A stretch of 64,000 nt of DNA from Strongylocentrotus droebachiensis (GCA_035222895.1 JAVYIG010007528.1:1-64000); one strand, 5' to 3'. Shown: positions 48,729 to 62,570, counted from the first letter of the stretch. Numbers and translations: made by a program. The notes: a model not told the origin generated them from the sequence alone.

Positions 48729-51700
48729 AAAAAGGGAAAAAACACAGAATGAAAATGGAAGAAAAAACGTCAAAGACAATGTTAATGTTCCAAATGTAAT
48801 AGAAATACTACTATCACATTTTGCTTTCCCCATACCAAAATTTGTCAACAAAATATACTGACTTAAGATAATAGAGAAAACAAATGATATTTAAGAGCAT
48901 TTATAAAAATTAAAAAACAGATATATATTGACATGATACTATATTGGAATATATAAACACATACTGGTTCTATTGGTCCTTTCTTTTAACCCCTCAAAAC
49001 ACTCTTTGACTTCACACAAATTGTTTTCCTAATTAGCCACGCCGGGAAAATTAATGAATCTTTTGCGTATTACAGCGATTAGCATTTTTCCTACTTTTCC
49101 ATGAAAATATGGTATTACGTAAGAAGAATGGATGTTTTCAAGACTGTTGATGTACCCTATTCGAACTCAATTATCGATATGGTAATTGCACATCTAATGG
49201 CGCTTTGCTCCTGAGATTATGATAAATTGGCAATTAGGGTGATCACGAAGTTCTTTGTCCTATGCGACGCCAGAATGTTTTAAGAGCTTCAATGAATTCA
49301 TCGTTCATTCAGATTATTACTTCATGGAATACGCCATAATATTTTGAATTCAGTTCAAATTTTCTTCCCTTATTGATTTTTACCTAGTTTATATATTTTC
49401 ATATTTGCAGTTTGTTCCACTAGTATTTGCGTAATGTTGTTAGTTATCATCGTACTCCAATAGTTCCGTGTGTATTAAACTTCGATATAGAGGTCTATTT
49501 TCTCGAAATATTTTGATACCAAGTACTGTAATTTTCATCCAATCAGACTGTGACGTACATCACATTGCGTACACCAGTAGCTGAGTCTACGTTTCAAACA
49601 GTTTTATCTAGATCGCTTCACCTGCTAACCACAGACTCAGGGGTAATATTATATTATTAATAGTTTGTGGTGGTGTTGGTTTTCAATATCAATTATACCG
49701 ATTATTGAAGAATGCCACCACTACGTCTGGTCGTTAGACAGGACAGGTGGATTGCAGGGAAAACACTTCAGTTGATCAATGATATGGCTCTTGCTTTTAA
49801 CACATAATTATATTCCAGTTTCCAGATTCTTTTCGGCGAGTGCAAATTTTTGAGCTTCCCTTTTACATAGATAATTCGAAATGTTGTCGAATGCATCCTG
49901 TATAATATTTGCATCTTCATTTTATAAAATGGAGGAAAGTTTGACGCCAATGAATTTCTTTTTGATTAAAAAAAAAAAGATGCCTTGAGCTTAAGTATTC
50001 TATTCCATTTAAATTTTGCTCGTTTTAAATGCTTCTCTACATTGCATCACTTCTTTATTTGCATAATTATATTACTTTAATTACTGTATCCACTTGCAAT
50101 GAGTGCACACCATGCTAATACGTGTACAATGATCCACGGATGAATATATTGTTATTATCGTTTCTCTGTGAGTGTAGAAAACATCGTATCAAGTAATTGG
50201 ACAACGTCATGAGAATAATCGAAGATTTCTTCTTTCTAACAAAGAGTGAACACAGGCCACTATACAATACTCCTTTTATTATCATATTTCATACAGGGTA
50301 TTGATCTGTTTAGTATGCCCTTAACAAGCTTAACAAAGATAATTGTCGATATTTATTGGATAAAAGAAACGGAATATGAAGACCTTTACTCTTTTCATCA
50401 ACAGCTGTACACATGCAATCACACGTAGCAGTAGGTTGCTATAGCAACGACAACTTCAAACGCCAGCATTTGACCAATTTATCCTGCCCGGTTGGGTATA
50501 TTTCACAGTAAAGATCGAGCAAACGAGACCTTTTGACTCCATTTGAAGTTAACTGTAATATCTTTAATGGCTTCTCTCGATTTTTTTACTCCCCGCCCAA
50601 TCTCGTTAATTGATGACTTATTCATTATACTTGTCCATTTTAACGGGCAATACTAACCTTTAGAACGAATTACCTTGAAGAAAAGCAACGCACTTAAAAA
50701 ACGTCAGAGAAACAGAGTGGTGAAAGATAAACAATAACAAAGTTAACACTTGTGACAGTTCTAATTCCAAACTGGCGAATCTACCACTTTCACCATAATG
50801 TAGTGTCGGTCAACTTCTTCGGTTTCCTTGAAATGTCATCATATTCGAAATCCATCGATAAAGATTTTAAAACTTAAGAATAATTTGTTCATGCTATATT
50901 GCGCAGCAACATAGGCTACTTAATTATATCCTTGTGCAATGCTTTCCTTAAAGCCCCACCGCATTAGTTTGGCCAGGAGGGGTTAGACCTCCCTGCATGG
51001 TCACTGACAAGTGGTTATCTCATCAAATAAGTTCTCAATTAACATAAGAAAAAGAGGATCATGGGGGACCAATGGTCACCAATTAGGCATTGTTTGCTAA
51101 ATAGAGGGCGCAAGTAGCTATACGTAGTGCAGTGGGGATTTAAATTACTCCTTGTCATCTGTTATCTCTTTGACAAACGAATCTCATGACCAAAACCTCA
51201 ACGTTGCATTTAGGTATGAAATCCTGCTATGCCTGTCTTATCGTCACCCCATACTATAACACCTAACATGGCCCAATATTCCCTAATAGCCGATCCGTTT
51301 ATTATGCACCTGTACTAAATACGTGTTAATATAATTACACCTCAAACCCCTCCCCTCTTCATCTCAAATTAGGTCACCTTGTAGCCATATTTCCACTAAA
51401 TCGAGTGCAGCCGATTTAATTAATGAAATCATGACGTTTACAAGTTTAATCTTTCATACATATCTTACAGGGCGAACTGGAAAGGCTCGTTCCCATTAAT
51501 TTAATTATGTAGTCTTTAGCGAACTTTGAGACCTTGGACATTTAATATCTAATATCAGATTATTTTTGACAAACATGTTTTTCTATTTCTTTCCTTTTTG
51601 TGTGCATTCATGTGTTCGTACTTCGTATCATGTATAAAACTAACCAGAAACAATATTGACACACTTATGTGAAACATTGATAAATCTTCACGTCGGTTAT

Positions 51701-54618
51701 CTTTTAACCTTGATATGTAACAGAGTTCAATATAACATTAATTTGTAATGAAGAAACGAAAAATAAATGAAACCGTACAACACATGAACTAAACAAAAAT
51801 ATAGATTGGAATACCAATAACGGTAATGAAACTGTACTAATCACAAAAATCTGTCTTGAATAAACATCTTTAGAATGTCAAAAGCATTTATCGATAAAGT
51901 GAATTAGAGGAGATATTTGTAAAGAGGTAGAAACGAAGCTAACTGAGATACAGCAAAAGCAGGTGTATATTTGTAAAAGTCGCTTACTGATGATTGTTGA
52001 AATGTATTTTTCTTCGTCCGCCAGGCAGGTTTATTTTAGAAGTAACGACTGAGACACTAAGTCTGAAGCTGGGAGTAGCTCATAACACATGTTAAGACGA
52101 TGAAAACATGTTTCAGGGCGTGAAAGGAAATGAAAATCAAACCAGCTCCGAGGGTTGCCTTAATGGAGAACGAGATCGAGAAAAACTGTGTCACTATCTT
52201 ACTCGTATTTATCAGATGCAACCTGTGTTGCGATGCACTAGGAATGGAATGGGGATTAAGATGATGAGGACATAATTATTCAAATATTGTGGGTGTTTGT
52301 TTTTCTTCTAATAAAGAGCAATGTCGCGAAAGAGGAGAAGGAGACTACACCCTTGTCTGATTTTGATGTTTAGCTCTCATCTGTTTGTTTTCTAATACAT
52401 ACACTCTAATAAAGAATGTGCATGGTTAGTGTACATTAATAACTGTTTAAATAAATATGGTTTCTAGACGCGTAGAGAAAGGGAGTTGCCTCATATTTTG
52501 ATACTCATTCCCAAAGGGTATGTAATACGTTAAAGCATAGACTGTGTAATGTTTAGCATAATCAGAGCGAGTAAAGACAGAAGTAAGTCACGGTGATATT
52601 GTATGGTCTCATCTTGACGGTGAACTGAATATGCATTTTATTTTTTACAAATGAGACATAAATAGAGTGGAAAAATGGAACGAAAATTAATGTTAAAAGA
52701 CAGGTAGCAAGACTTCTGTCAGCGGAGACCTAAGGCGAGGACAGAGGGATTGGGTGTGCACCGTGTATCAGTCAGATAATTACGGGGTGATTACATATGA
52801 ATATATTTCACGAAATTGCCTCTTAGGCTGGCCGGCCCTTGCTTCGCCCATAATCCAGAGAGCATCTTAAGTGAACCTCCCATGTCTCGTGTCACGTTCC
52901 TTTCAAATCCACCGGATTGTACCAACCCTACCTCGCCTTATTCCTTTGATAGAAGACATTTACAAGAGATGAAAATTCGTGCCGATTTAAGTGATGCATT
53001 GATGATGGTGATGTGTTCTTAGTGATTGACAGCAATGCATCACATTCTCTTGGCGCCCCCTAGATGAAAGCACTTGGTCTCCTGTTTTCAGAAAGAGCAC
53101 TGGATCCGTGTAATATCTGATGGTGACGAGGGAAACAAGAAAGGCGGGAACACCTCGCTTCTTTCGCTGAAATCGAGATTTACATGTTTCTCTTCTATAC
53201 AAAGCTGTGTGAGACATAGGTGATCATGTGAAAATTGCTGAGTTTTAGGTTTTGGACTGTTTTAATAGCTGTCTTTTAAAAAAAGAACTCATGTGCTGTG
53301 AAAATTTCTACATGAACGAGAAAAGAACTAGATTCCAATTCGGAGAAAATGATGATGTTCAGATTATGGTGATGACTACTGCGATTTTTTTATTATTTGA
53401 GTTTTTTTTATTTTTTTTATACATGCCACTTTCGGTATTTGTGCGATTGGGGTGTATGACCTGGATTAGTTTTACCTTACATCAACACTGGACAACAGGA
53501 AAAGAGAGTCACAATTAGGTGCAAAGATTGTGATCTGTTGATGAAAAATATGAATATCGCGTTTTCTGCTGTGCTAAATATAGGTTTGCTTCGCTCTTGC
53601 TTGACGTCATTGTTGGAGAGCTAATATCAGTAGTTTAATGGTATACCGGTATTGATAATAGGTAAATGGTCAACACGTTTTTGTGCAAAGAAAACGACTG
53701 ACATGGTAAACTTCTCTTTCTTTTGTATGTTTATATCACAGGAGAGAAGAAGCCACACTCCAATGATGCTTCTATCGCTTAAAGCAAGGGAAGATATGGA
53801 TGCAACGTCTCTCATCTCGTGATTTTATCGCTGAAGGTAAGGACAGAATTTATTGCTCAACTATAATTTCATACCAGATAAATGGAAATCAGCTCTGAAA
53901 GAAGTCAATATACGATAACGGAGTCATTCAATGAACAAATATAATTAGTCGATAAATAAATATATATTTTCTGTGGTTAGAGGGTTTAACACGTTTAATG
54001 AAACCGATATTGATTACTTTTCTTGATTATGTTACATGCAAAACAAAATTAAATGTTATTCATTACAGAGCAATGAAGATGATGTTCAATAAGGAAAATT
54101 GTCATCTCATATCAAGACAGCCAGTGAAATTATTTTGCTATTAAGAGGAAGAGGCTTGACAAATGATTATGTCCCAACACTGGCTATAGTGATCGAGATT
54201 TAATACGAATCTTTGATTATATGAACGGATCATAACATTTCGATGTTTTTCGATAATGACATGTATTGCATATTAAATGCTAATTTAAGCTTGTAAAAAA
54301 AGAGAATGCAATCATTTTGTCTTTATAAAAATCAGGAAAGGAACACATGAAGAGTATTGAATACAGAAACGACGAAGAGAGTGAGGGGAATTAATGTAAT
54401 GAAATGTAATGAAACCTTTATACGAAGGTAAAATGTATGTAATACAGCGATGTATCATCACTTCTAAAAATCAAAATTTTTGTCTCTCTTTGGCCTTTGT
54501 ATACTATCAATAATGATATCAGCTTCTGGACATACATTACCTTGAAGAGGTTGAGGCTTTTTCAGTTACACATAATTTGATTAACTCATACAGGAATCTC
54601 TAGAAGGGGATCGTGACC

Positions 54619-57600
54619 ATGGATCTGAATCAACGGGTTTTGCCGCCCAATACATCACCTGTAACCATCGAAGTATCGTTGAATCGTCGACGGAAAGGTA
54701 ATATATACCTTCACATTTATCAGCTTTTTGACTTTTGTACCTATTCATCTTGTAATAATTTCAACCAATATCATTCTATAGTTTACTTGGCGTGTGGAAA
54801 AAACGGAATGGACCCATGTAAAGTCTTCTTAAAAGGGAAATCATTAAACGATCATGACAACGGATGACTCGATTTATGCGCTAAGACCCAGTAGTAGTAG
54901 TAACTTGGGGCACGGTTATCCTCGTGACCTCCAGATCTAATCTGTTCTTTGGCTCTGCAAGATACATTCATGACCCAAGTTTGGCGGGAATCCATATAGT
55001 TGAATCATTAATGCTGCTGTGGTCAGTAAACGTTTTTAATTGTGGCTTTATGGTATTTCTTTGACAGACCTCCCTGCAGACAGCATCTCTGCCGTACAAG
55101 TCAAGCACGACGCCAGTGTTTCCCTGAAGTTACCTTTCTTGAAACCATTTCGATATCGATCAGAGGCCTTTGTTGTCCTTTCATCTGCGTCACCTAGTGC
55201 TCTTGACACCAAGTTTCTCAACTCTGTGGAACACTTCCCCAATGCCTCTACGATTGAGTCACAGGGTTCGAAATTTACAAGAGGTGCTTTAAAAGCAAAT
55301 GGAGAAGAGTGTAATCAGTGTGTTTCTGATCACAGTGAGAAGCTAAATGGGGGAGTCAACTGCAGATCACGTGAACCGGAGGCTGCTAAATCTAAACGGT
55401 CAAACTTCAATGGTAATGGCTGCGGGTCAGAGGAAAAGGCACTTAGGAAACAGAGAGCGCTTGACAAGGAAACCACACGACATTGCTCACCTTTGCAACG
55501 GCAGCGTCGAGTGCAATTTGAAATTAATAACGATCATGTAAATGATCCATCTACCATTGATAATTGTTCGGCAGAATCTGTTGTAGAATATAAATCTAGC
55601 TCTCTAGACACGGAACAGGTGATGGGAGATTGTAGAGAAGATTCTTCCAGTAAGAACTGGAATCCCATCAACGAACTCAAAAAGTTCATAGAAGAAGAAA
55701 AGGGGCAACACAATTTGCCGAACGATGTTGCCTCGAAAGAACCTTGTGAACAGTTGGAAACCAGCACAGATTCCGTCGAATCAGCATCCGAGATCAATCC
55801 CTTGTGGGTTCTCGATTCAATAACAGCATCTGTAGAAAAATGTAACTCTCCTGCCTATGAAACAATTTTTGAAGATGAGGTAGATGGTGAGATAGTATTA
55901 GATAGTCGTTCCGATGAAACAGCACAAAATGCTTGTTCTGAGGAGGCGGGTAAGAGAGACATTTCTGGTGCTTTTGGAGATGGAAGGACAGTTCCTCAGA
56001 ACACAGAGGAAGGTGTGGAGAATAAACGACTCTCACAGGGTAGTGATGGGTCGTTTGGATTTGAACCACACTATGAAGAGGATTTCAGTGGATATGTGGA
56101 AGGAAAGGAATACTTTAAGAACTTGCCAACATTCCATCGTCTCCTGACAAGTGTCGAACAGGAGGAACTAGATGACGAGCAACGTCAGAAGAACGAATTG
56201 ACTGCATTACGGCTTGAAGAGCAGGTACCAGGACTGCATGAGCAAAGTGACTATGCCCAAGACATGATGGACACCCATGCAATGCGGACTGAATATTGGG
56301 ACTATCCATACCCTTCTAGAAGTGATGCCTTTGACCAGGCCATGAGGTCTGAAGATAAGAGTGAACTTATAGAGAATATGAGATTGAAGATCCGAGGGCG
56401 GTTAAGACAGCCTGGTAATTCAAGTGGTGATAGTGGATGTCATGACACTGATGTGAATCATAGCTCAATAGATGAATCAGACTCTACACATCGTATGTAT
56501 TCTCCCAAAGGACAGGGCCAAGAAGTAATTAAACTAGACATAGCACAGACTCAAGAAGAAACGACGAGTCACACGGAAGATTGTAGTAAAAATAGAGAAG
56601 ATGAGAAAATAGAAACCCCACCGGCAACAGGAGCTCCTTCTCCAGAACAATTATCTTCAAATAGAAGGCAGATCCTTGAAGGTCTTAAACGATTAATTTC
56701 ATCTTCAGAAGAAACATGTCACAGTCTGCCAGATCCAGAAGACTGTAATCATCAAGCTGGTACACCAAATCGCAACAGTTGTACCGAATCTCCGTCAGAG
56801 AATGAAGCACCCTCTATCCCTGCAAGGCCGATGACCCACGAACAGCTCAAATTCATACGCTATGAAAACATAACAATAGTTAAGAAACGCGTGAACGGAG
56901 AAAGCGATGGATATGTGGTTAGTGATAAGGGTAGTCAAGCACACTCATATACTCATAGCAACAAACAAGGTGCAGATAAATGTGACAACGAGAGTTCGAG
57001 AACTGAAAAGAACACGAAGGCAAGAAATGAAGAATCAATTGCGGAACCTATTGATATTAATTTGTCTGACCCTGAAGTATTAGAAGCAACGAAGAGAATG
57101 CAATTGGCCTTTCGGAAGAGAAAGGAACTCCATGGATCGAGAAAGTTTAGATCAGTGCAGAGTATGAGAGCTCAATCAGATTTAATCTCGAGTAGATCTT
57201 TAGAACTTGGTAGTTCAGCGTCTTTGGAGAAACGTTATCCGTTCCCCGGTGATGTTTCAATGGAGAATGGTGAATTTCAGATGAACAAGCATCATTCGCT
57301 TCCATCCAATTTCATGCACTCTCGCTCAGAAGGTAATCTAAGTGGTGAGGATTCATTGCCCACTTCGTTCAAGAACAAAGATATAACAAAGGAGAGGATA
57401 TGCAAGAAGTTATCCCGACAAAAATCTGTATCCCAATATCAGCCCTACCCTGCCTCATTAACTGAAAGGCGAGAGCCAACATCAGCAGAGAGTAACCTGA
57501 CAGAGCAATCCGTTTTCGAAAATGACCAGGAAATAGAGCTTTGTAAAAGTGGTAACCAAAGTATGGTTTTGTCAGAAGAAGCAAGTGTCAGAGAAGTATC

Positions 57601-60600
57601 AGTAACCAAGTGTACTCCTCATGTCCCTTCATCTTCAAGTAAGGTTTGTGAGATGGTGAAGCCGAATAGTGCTCTCTCCGAAACAACCGAAGGCGAAGAT
57701 GTGGACAAGAAGCTGAAATGTATCATGGACAGTGACCACCAACCAACGAATACCTCACAAAGTGTTCAGCAAGAGCCCGTACCTGATGCTCTGCAGGAGC
57801 CTGACATTGATCTCAAAGATCCCAAGGTCCAGGATGCATCTAAGATGATTCAGCAAGTCTTTCGTCGCAAGAAGTTGCACAGCAAGAGGAGCAAGGGGTC
57901 GGTAGAAGAGAAGGCGTGTAAGAAAGTACAAGCCACCAAAGCGTCTTCTGGAAATGCGGGATCATTGTCGGATACCCCTGTCATCAAAGAAACCCCGAAG
58001 GGATCGGACTTTGAGGTAACGGATTCTCCTTTGATATTAAACGCTGACACCACCGTAAATGTAGTAATTGCTGCTGATGATCTTGATAAACATACCTTGT
58101 CAAATGAACGGCAACTTGTGGACCGGACTGAAAATACGTCGACAGCTAATGGAATAGAATCAAGTGACGCTCCCCTTGAAATCACACCTGCTCCAGTCAG
58201 CTATCAAACATACAAAGGTGTGATGATTGTAAATGACAAGTTGTCAAACCACCTAGAAAATGATTCTAAACCACCCTCACCGGATGGTGGAAACATCATT
58301 CATGCAGATGCGAACGCCAATTTCCGTTCATCTTTTGACAAGAGCCAAATGATTAGACGAGCTTCATCGATTAGCGAGGCGAGTCTAGGTGATGACATCG
58401 ACATCGATCTCCTGGATGCCGAAGTAAAGGCGGTAACCGAGAAACTTCGAGGTGTGTCGTTTGATGAAATTCCTCCAAATGAAGAGAAACTACAAGACAA
58501 TGAATCAACAAAAGATATGAATCTAGAACTGAAGGAGCAGGATGCTGGAAACGAAATATCAAAAGAACCACAATGTTCTGCCCTCATAAATGAACCACTA
58601 GTCAAAGAGCAAGTTAGCGAGACGTCTAAGACAAATGAGGATGTAGATATTGATTTATCAGACCCCTATGTTCAGAAGACCGTGTTCAAACTTCAAAGTG
58701 CCTTTTGGAAAAAGAGGACTTCTAGCAAAACTAAGTCACATACTACCTCCACTAAGGAAGCAATACGTGGAAAGATAAGCGCTAGTGCTACCTCGAAGAA
58801 TGAGAATGGGAGCTTGAAAGAAAATAAAATTGCAAAGGCGGAATCAATAGAGGCTCAGAAGAACCTTAATGATCTAGATACTAATGTGAAAGATACAAGG
58901 GAATCACCTAATGGAACATCTGAAAAACAAGGAGCATTAACCTCACCCCTGAAATGCAGAGAGGGTGATAAAGCAGTTCAATGTACCAACAATGACAGAA
59001 CAGGAACACGTCCTCAAAGCTCTTATACAAACATGGGCAATCTCGTCTCGACATCATCAAAACAGACGGATGAGATTGACATCGACTTGAATGATACCAG
59101 AGTCAAAGAAGTGACAAAGAAAATTCAGAACATATTCAAAAGAAAGAGAAATCCCACGAAGACGGGTGAGACTGCTGGTAAGGGTGAGTCTAAGAAATCT
59201 CCCGCCAGGTTGAAGTCGAATGCTGCTATTTCATTAGGTTCAAAGCATCAAACAAAGCCGATGATATCGACTTCGTTTTTAGATCGCGGTGAAAAGGGGA
59301 GAAAGGATACCAAGGCATCGATGGTATCAACTGATTACCATGGCAACACTGACGACGATGAAGGGATGATGCGGTCTTCTAATGGATGTCGTGTTGGGGA
59401 ACTTGGAAAGACTAGTGACGGAGTGGTTAAAGATAGCCAAATAAGTGATCTCACCGGAACATCAGGTGATAAGGTAGGTCGCAATCATTTTTAGCAGGCA
59501 ATTGTATGTATTTGATATGCATATTACACCATATCAGCCGCTCATAAGTCATGTGTGGGTATTAAGCAGCACATTTTTGATTTTGATGTTTATCATCTCC
59601 GTTTGCATGTGACGTCAGTCAACCCTTTGCATCTCATATTAACCATCATGGTAGGCCTAATATTTACCAGACATGTGTCATGCAAGTACATGATGTAGAT
59701 AATTATATATGATTGATATTCTGTAAATGTGATTTAAATAATATAACATTACCAATATGGAGAATATGTGTCGTGGTAGTATATCATCATCAAAATTAGA
59801 ATATGATTGTCATTCCTTTCAACAAGTTTTCATCGACCACCGACACACAGCAATATTGCAAATGAGCTTTACATGGCTTTACATGGCTATATGGCAATCG
59901 CTCAAAAAATCCTTTTGTAAAACTTTTATCGTCACCGGATCGTTGATTAGAATATAATAGCTGTTGTAAAAGCACCCCTGTTTGGGAAGCTTCAGTTAAC
60001 GCCCATAGATTTTTAGTACAGTGTATGTTCATTTATTTCAAGCAGTATACCTTATGTTCAAGGTTGTCATGCAACGCTGAGTCGTTTGTTTTAATTCTAT
60101 CAGTATTTTTATTCATTCTATCAATACATAGGGCATGCTGCATGTGCTCTTGTTCTTTCATTAGATCAAAAAATCGACGTTCCAACTTTTCTTTAACAAA
60201 ATTAATGATAATCTAATAAAACTTCTTTTCAATAGGAGATAGAAAAGGGCAACTTTTCAATCGAAATTAAAAATTAAACGCTTTCCGGCACATTCTATTT
60301 TACCACGAGTACATCAGGCCGTATGTAATAAATCGTAAGCACCGTAAGGTGCTGGGACGTTTTTTTTTTAAACCTCGAAATTCAATATCCTAGTTAATGA
60401 CATCAGTAATCAAATGTTGAATGCTATTTTAAGACTATTGATGACATCATTGTGACATGATTGACAAAGATTTACTTGCAGGGAGTATAGTCAAAGTTAT
60501 CCAAAGTGCTGGTGTATGTTACCGGGGCCAAATATACTCACTTCCATCCCCATCCCGTGCAGCGTTGTGTAACTACTGCACTTATATTTAAAGTGACTCT

Positions 60601-61387
60601 TACTAACGTTCTAATACCAGTGTTGATATTCATAACGGTGACATATCACTTATCATATGAATACAGATAGATAGATAGGCGAATTTATTTCATTCATCGT
60701 AAAAAAACATTTAGATAAAATAAGATACAGTATCGCATACATATAACGACAAAATAACATACATTACAAATATAATCATACAATATATTATATACATCAT
60801 AAAGTTTACAAAATATAGGGAAAAGTGAGTATGAGAGATTGTCACAAATATTAATAATTTAAAGTAAAAATGCTTTTTTTGTCAACTAGACCACTAAATA
60901 GTACGCACTTGGATGTTCATTAAGTTTGAAGTATGTCTACGTCACATGGGGCTACCTAGGAACATTCTGTCTCCCTGGGATCAAGGGACCCCCCCCCCCC
61001 CCATTTAGCGATTATGGATATGACTCCGCCCTTACTATAGAAGTAGGAGCGTCTGACTCTGTCTACTTTGCACCATCATAGGCAGAAATGATACCTGTAT
61101 TATTTATGAACGTATCTTTGTCTTCGGCTTTCACACACCCAAATTGATTATTTACTTGAATCGATGTCACGCCTTTTCCCCTTTCATGTAGACGGAATCA
61201 CAGAGTATAACGGAAAGCCCCGCTCTGCCGAGCGTTGATGAACGTGTCTCCTCAAGATCCGACTCAGTGACATCAGACAAGCCTACGACTCCAAGCATAC
61301 CTTGCGATGATTGCAATGGAAGCACAGCCGCCGATGACGTCAATAATTCAGCACATTCTGGTCCCGATCAGTCGTCTTTGGCTGAAG
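54619..61387 (+). CDS. Very large disordered protein with five PEP-19/igloo-like IQ modules; first three coding exons (1560 residues), 3' end beyond
   Basis: Exons: 54619-54697 (ATG in a good context, GACCATGG), 55068-59473 and 61192-61387, with GT-AG borders and consistent phases (1, 0, 1). The 4406-bp second exon is the longest open frame in the window. No N-terminal domain is recognised (start MDLNQRVLPPNTSPVTIEVS); most of the protein is Ser/Glu/Lys-rich and predicted by eye to be disordered. Five modules recur at about residues 687-714, 937-963, 1135-1158, 1217-1243 and 1361-1387. The pattern is acidic DIDL.DP.V followed by an IQ-like helix, e.g. DIDLKDPKVQDASKMIQQVF then RRKKL. This resembles the acidic-IQ calmodulin-binding motif of PEP-19 (PCP4), neurogranin and Drosophila igloo. 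Module 3 has lost the IQ glutamine. Calmodulin binding is inferred. An acceptor just before 54600 implies an upstream 5' UTR exon. Later exons are not identified. Confidence 0.85.
57047..59150 (+). repeat. Five dispersed copies of the acidic-IQ module in the large exon
   Basis: Modules start near 57047, 57797, 58391, 58637 and 59069. Conserved positions are D-I-D-L, then D(P/A/T), V, T or S, a hydrophobic-Q or hydrophobic-R pair, F, and a basic KRK tail. Spacers of 80 to 250 residues are not obviously similar to each other. Confidence 0.85.
59474..61191. other. Intron 2 of the IQ-module gene
   Basis: Non-coding. A block at 60661-60850 (GATAGATAGATAGG, then GAATTTATTTCATTC and A/T-rich repeats) resembles the 3' end of a minus-strand CR1-like element as seen at 29653-29800, but carries no coding part. 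There is a poly-C run near 60990-61002. Confidence 0.45.
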
Positions 61388-61612
61388 GTATGGCAAGATT
61401 GTATTAACAGGAGCGCAAAGACTTTCAAGAAAATCTTTCCTTTCCCTACATATAGTAGGCCTGTTACCCATAGAAATCAGTTTGGACTGCGTCATAGGTC
61501 ATTGTAATGGTCTAATATTTCAAATGGTGATAAACAAGGCTATTACAGATAGAAAGTTTGATTTTTGAAAGTCTTAGCGATTTTTCTTTTTCAAATGTGT
61601 TACCTTTTCTGA

Positions 61613-62051
61613 ATAAAAATAATATTAATGCTAAATATATTACTCATTGCGGATATAGTATCGAAAATAATATCGCTAGTGATATTCGTTTGTCTCGCAA
61701 TGTGGTCAATAAGGAATCTAAAAGATCACGACGTTTCGTATCCTACTGCCAATAGGCCTGGTGCATTAGCCGAACCAGCGGCCGAATCCAGCGGCCTGGT
61801 GATTGGTCGATCACCGTGTGCGTCGACCAATAGGCATTGTGCGTTATTGTTCCAATTATCGATCGAGTTATGGACCGCTCCGCACGGTCCTCCCGTAGAG
61901 TATAAAAGACCCTTGCTTACAGTAGTTTTTATCACCTGACGAAGTATCGCAGTAGCATACGAAACGTCGTGATCTTTTAGATTCCTTATTGACCACATTG
62001 CGAGACAAACGAATATCACTAGCGATATTATTTTCGATAAAAATAATATTA
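61613..62051 (+). mobile_element. Penelope-like insertion with inverted 91-bp arms, hammerhead core and 15-bp target duplication
   Basis: ATAAAAATAATATTA occurs at 61613-61627 and 62037-62051 and is a likely target-site duplication. Inside, 61659-61749 is the reverse complement of 61949-62039 with a single visible mismatch. Between the arms lie GC-rich sequence, a TATA-like GTATAAAAGACCC near 61902 and a complete hammerhead motif at 61931-61973. The left arm has only the 3' half of the motif. The right part matches 5338-5475. An inverted partial copy at one end is characteristic of Penelope-like elements. The reverse transcriptase is absent. It lies downstream of exon 3 of the IQ gene. Confidence 0.7.
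61931..61973 (+). ncRNA. Minimal hammerhead ribozyme motif, copy 2
   Basis: Core identical to the copy at 5369-5411: ATCAC (61931-61935), CTGACGA (61936-61942), the same stem II, GAAAC (61961-61965), GTC with expected cleavage after C61968, and GTGAT (61969-61973). Confidence 0.65.
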
Positions 62052-62179
62052 TTTAGATGCTGTGATGGTTGAAACGACATAAATGAAATAGCTCCATCGC
62101 ACAAAAAACACTTTTCGTCAATAGCTGGTCAATAGAAGGTCATTTAGAGATAAGTGCCATCAGTAGCATACGCAGGATT

Positions 62180-62570
62180 TTTTTCAAGGGGGGGGGGGGG
62201 TTAACATTTTTAAATCGGGCCGAAAATTTCGCAACGACTCAGCCGGCCGCTGAATAATTGGAGGGGGGGGGGGGTAAGAGGACACTTTTTTTTTGGGGGG
62301 GGGGAGGGTCCCGAAAAAGTCGCAACGACTCATCCAGGCGCTGAATAAGCGGGGGGGGGGGGGGGGGGGTGGAGGGGGGTTAGAGGACTTTTTTTTTGTT
62401 TTGGTCTCGATAATTTGCTCCGTTGGGGGGGAGGGGGTAAGGTCACCTTTTTTAAGTTCAGCCATTGGCATAATTTAAAAAAAATAAAAAAAATAAAAAA
62501 AAATCACACAGGGGGGGGGGGTTTAACCCCTAACCCCCCCCCCAACCCCCCTGCGTACGCGCCTAAGTGC
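62180..62570. repeat. Poly-G-rich dispersed repeats, inverted relative to 22619-22885
   Basis: Several G9-G18 runs are separated by CCGAAAA..TCGCAACGACTCA.CC motifs (about 62219 and 62312, nearly the same 25-nt block). The block from 62390 (GGTCTCGATAATTTG, AAGGTCACCTTTTTTAAGTT, GCCATTGGCATAATT, ending CGTACGCGCC) is an inverted relative of the repeat at 22619. Confidence 0.7.

Larger units (their letters stand above)
46135..53836. other. About 7.7 kb gene-free region upstream of the IQ-module gene
   Basis: No protein or RNA gene recognised. It contains an AAAC run (46556-46584), a G-rich GGGGGA array (46745-46826) and GA/poly-G repeats (48618-48725). At the end, a splice donor GCTGAAG|GTAAGG (last exon base 53836) may close a 5' UTR exon of the gene at 54619. 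Confidence 0.45.

Noticed and set aside
61628-62104. Overlapping frames of 78-103 codons with sequences such as [16 protein letters not shown]
   Set aside because: The same frames appear in inverted arms and in the copy at 5275-5496; they are translations of the Penelope-like terminal sequence, not conserved proteins.
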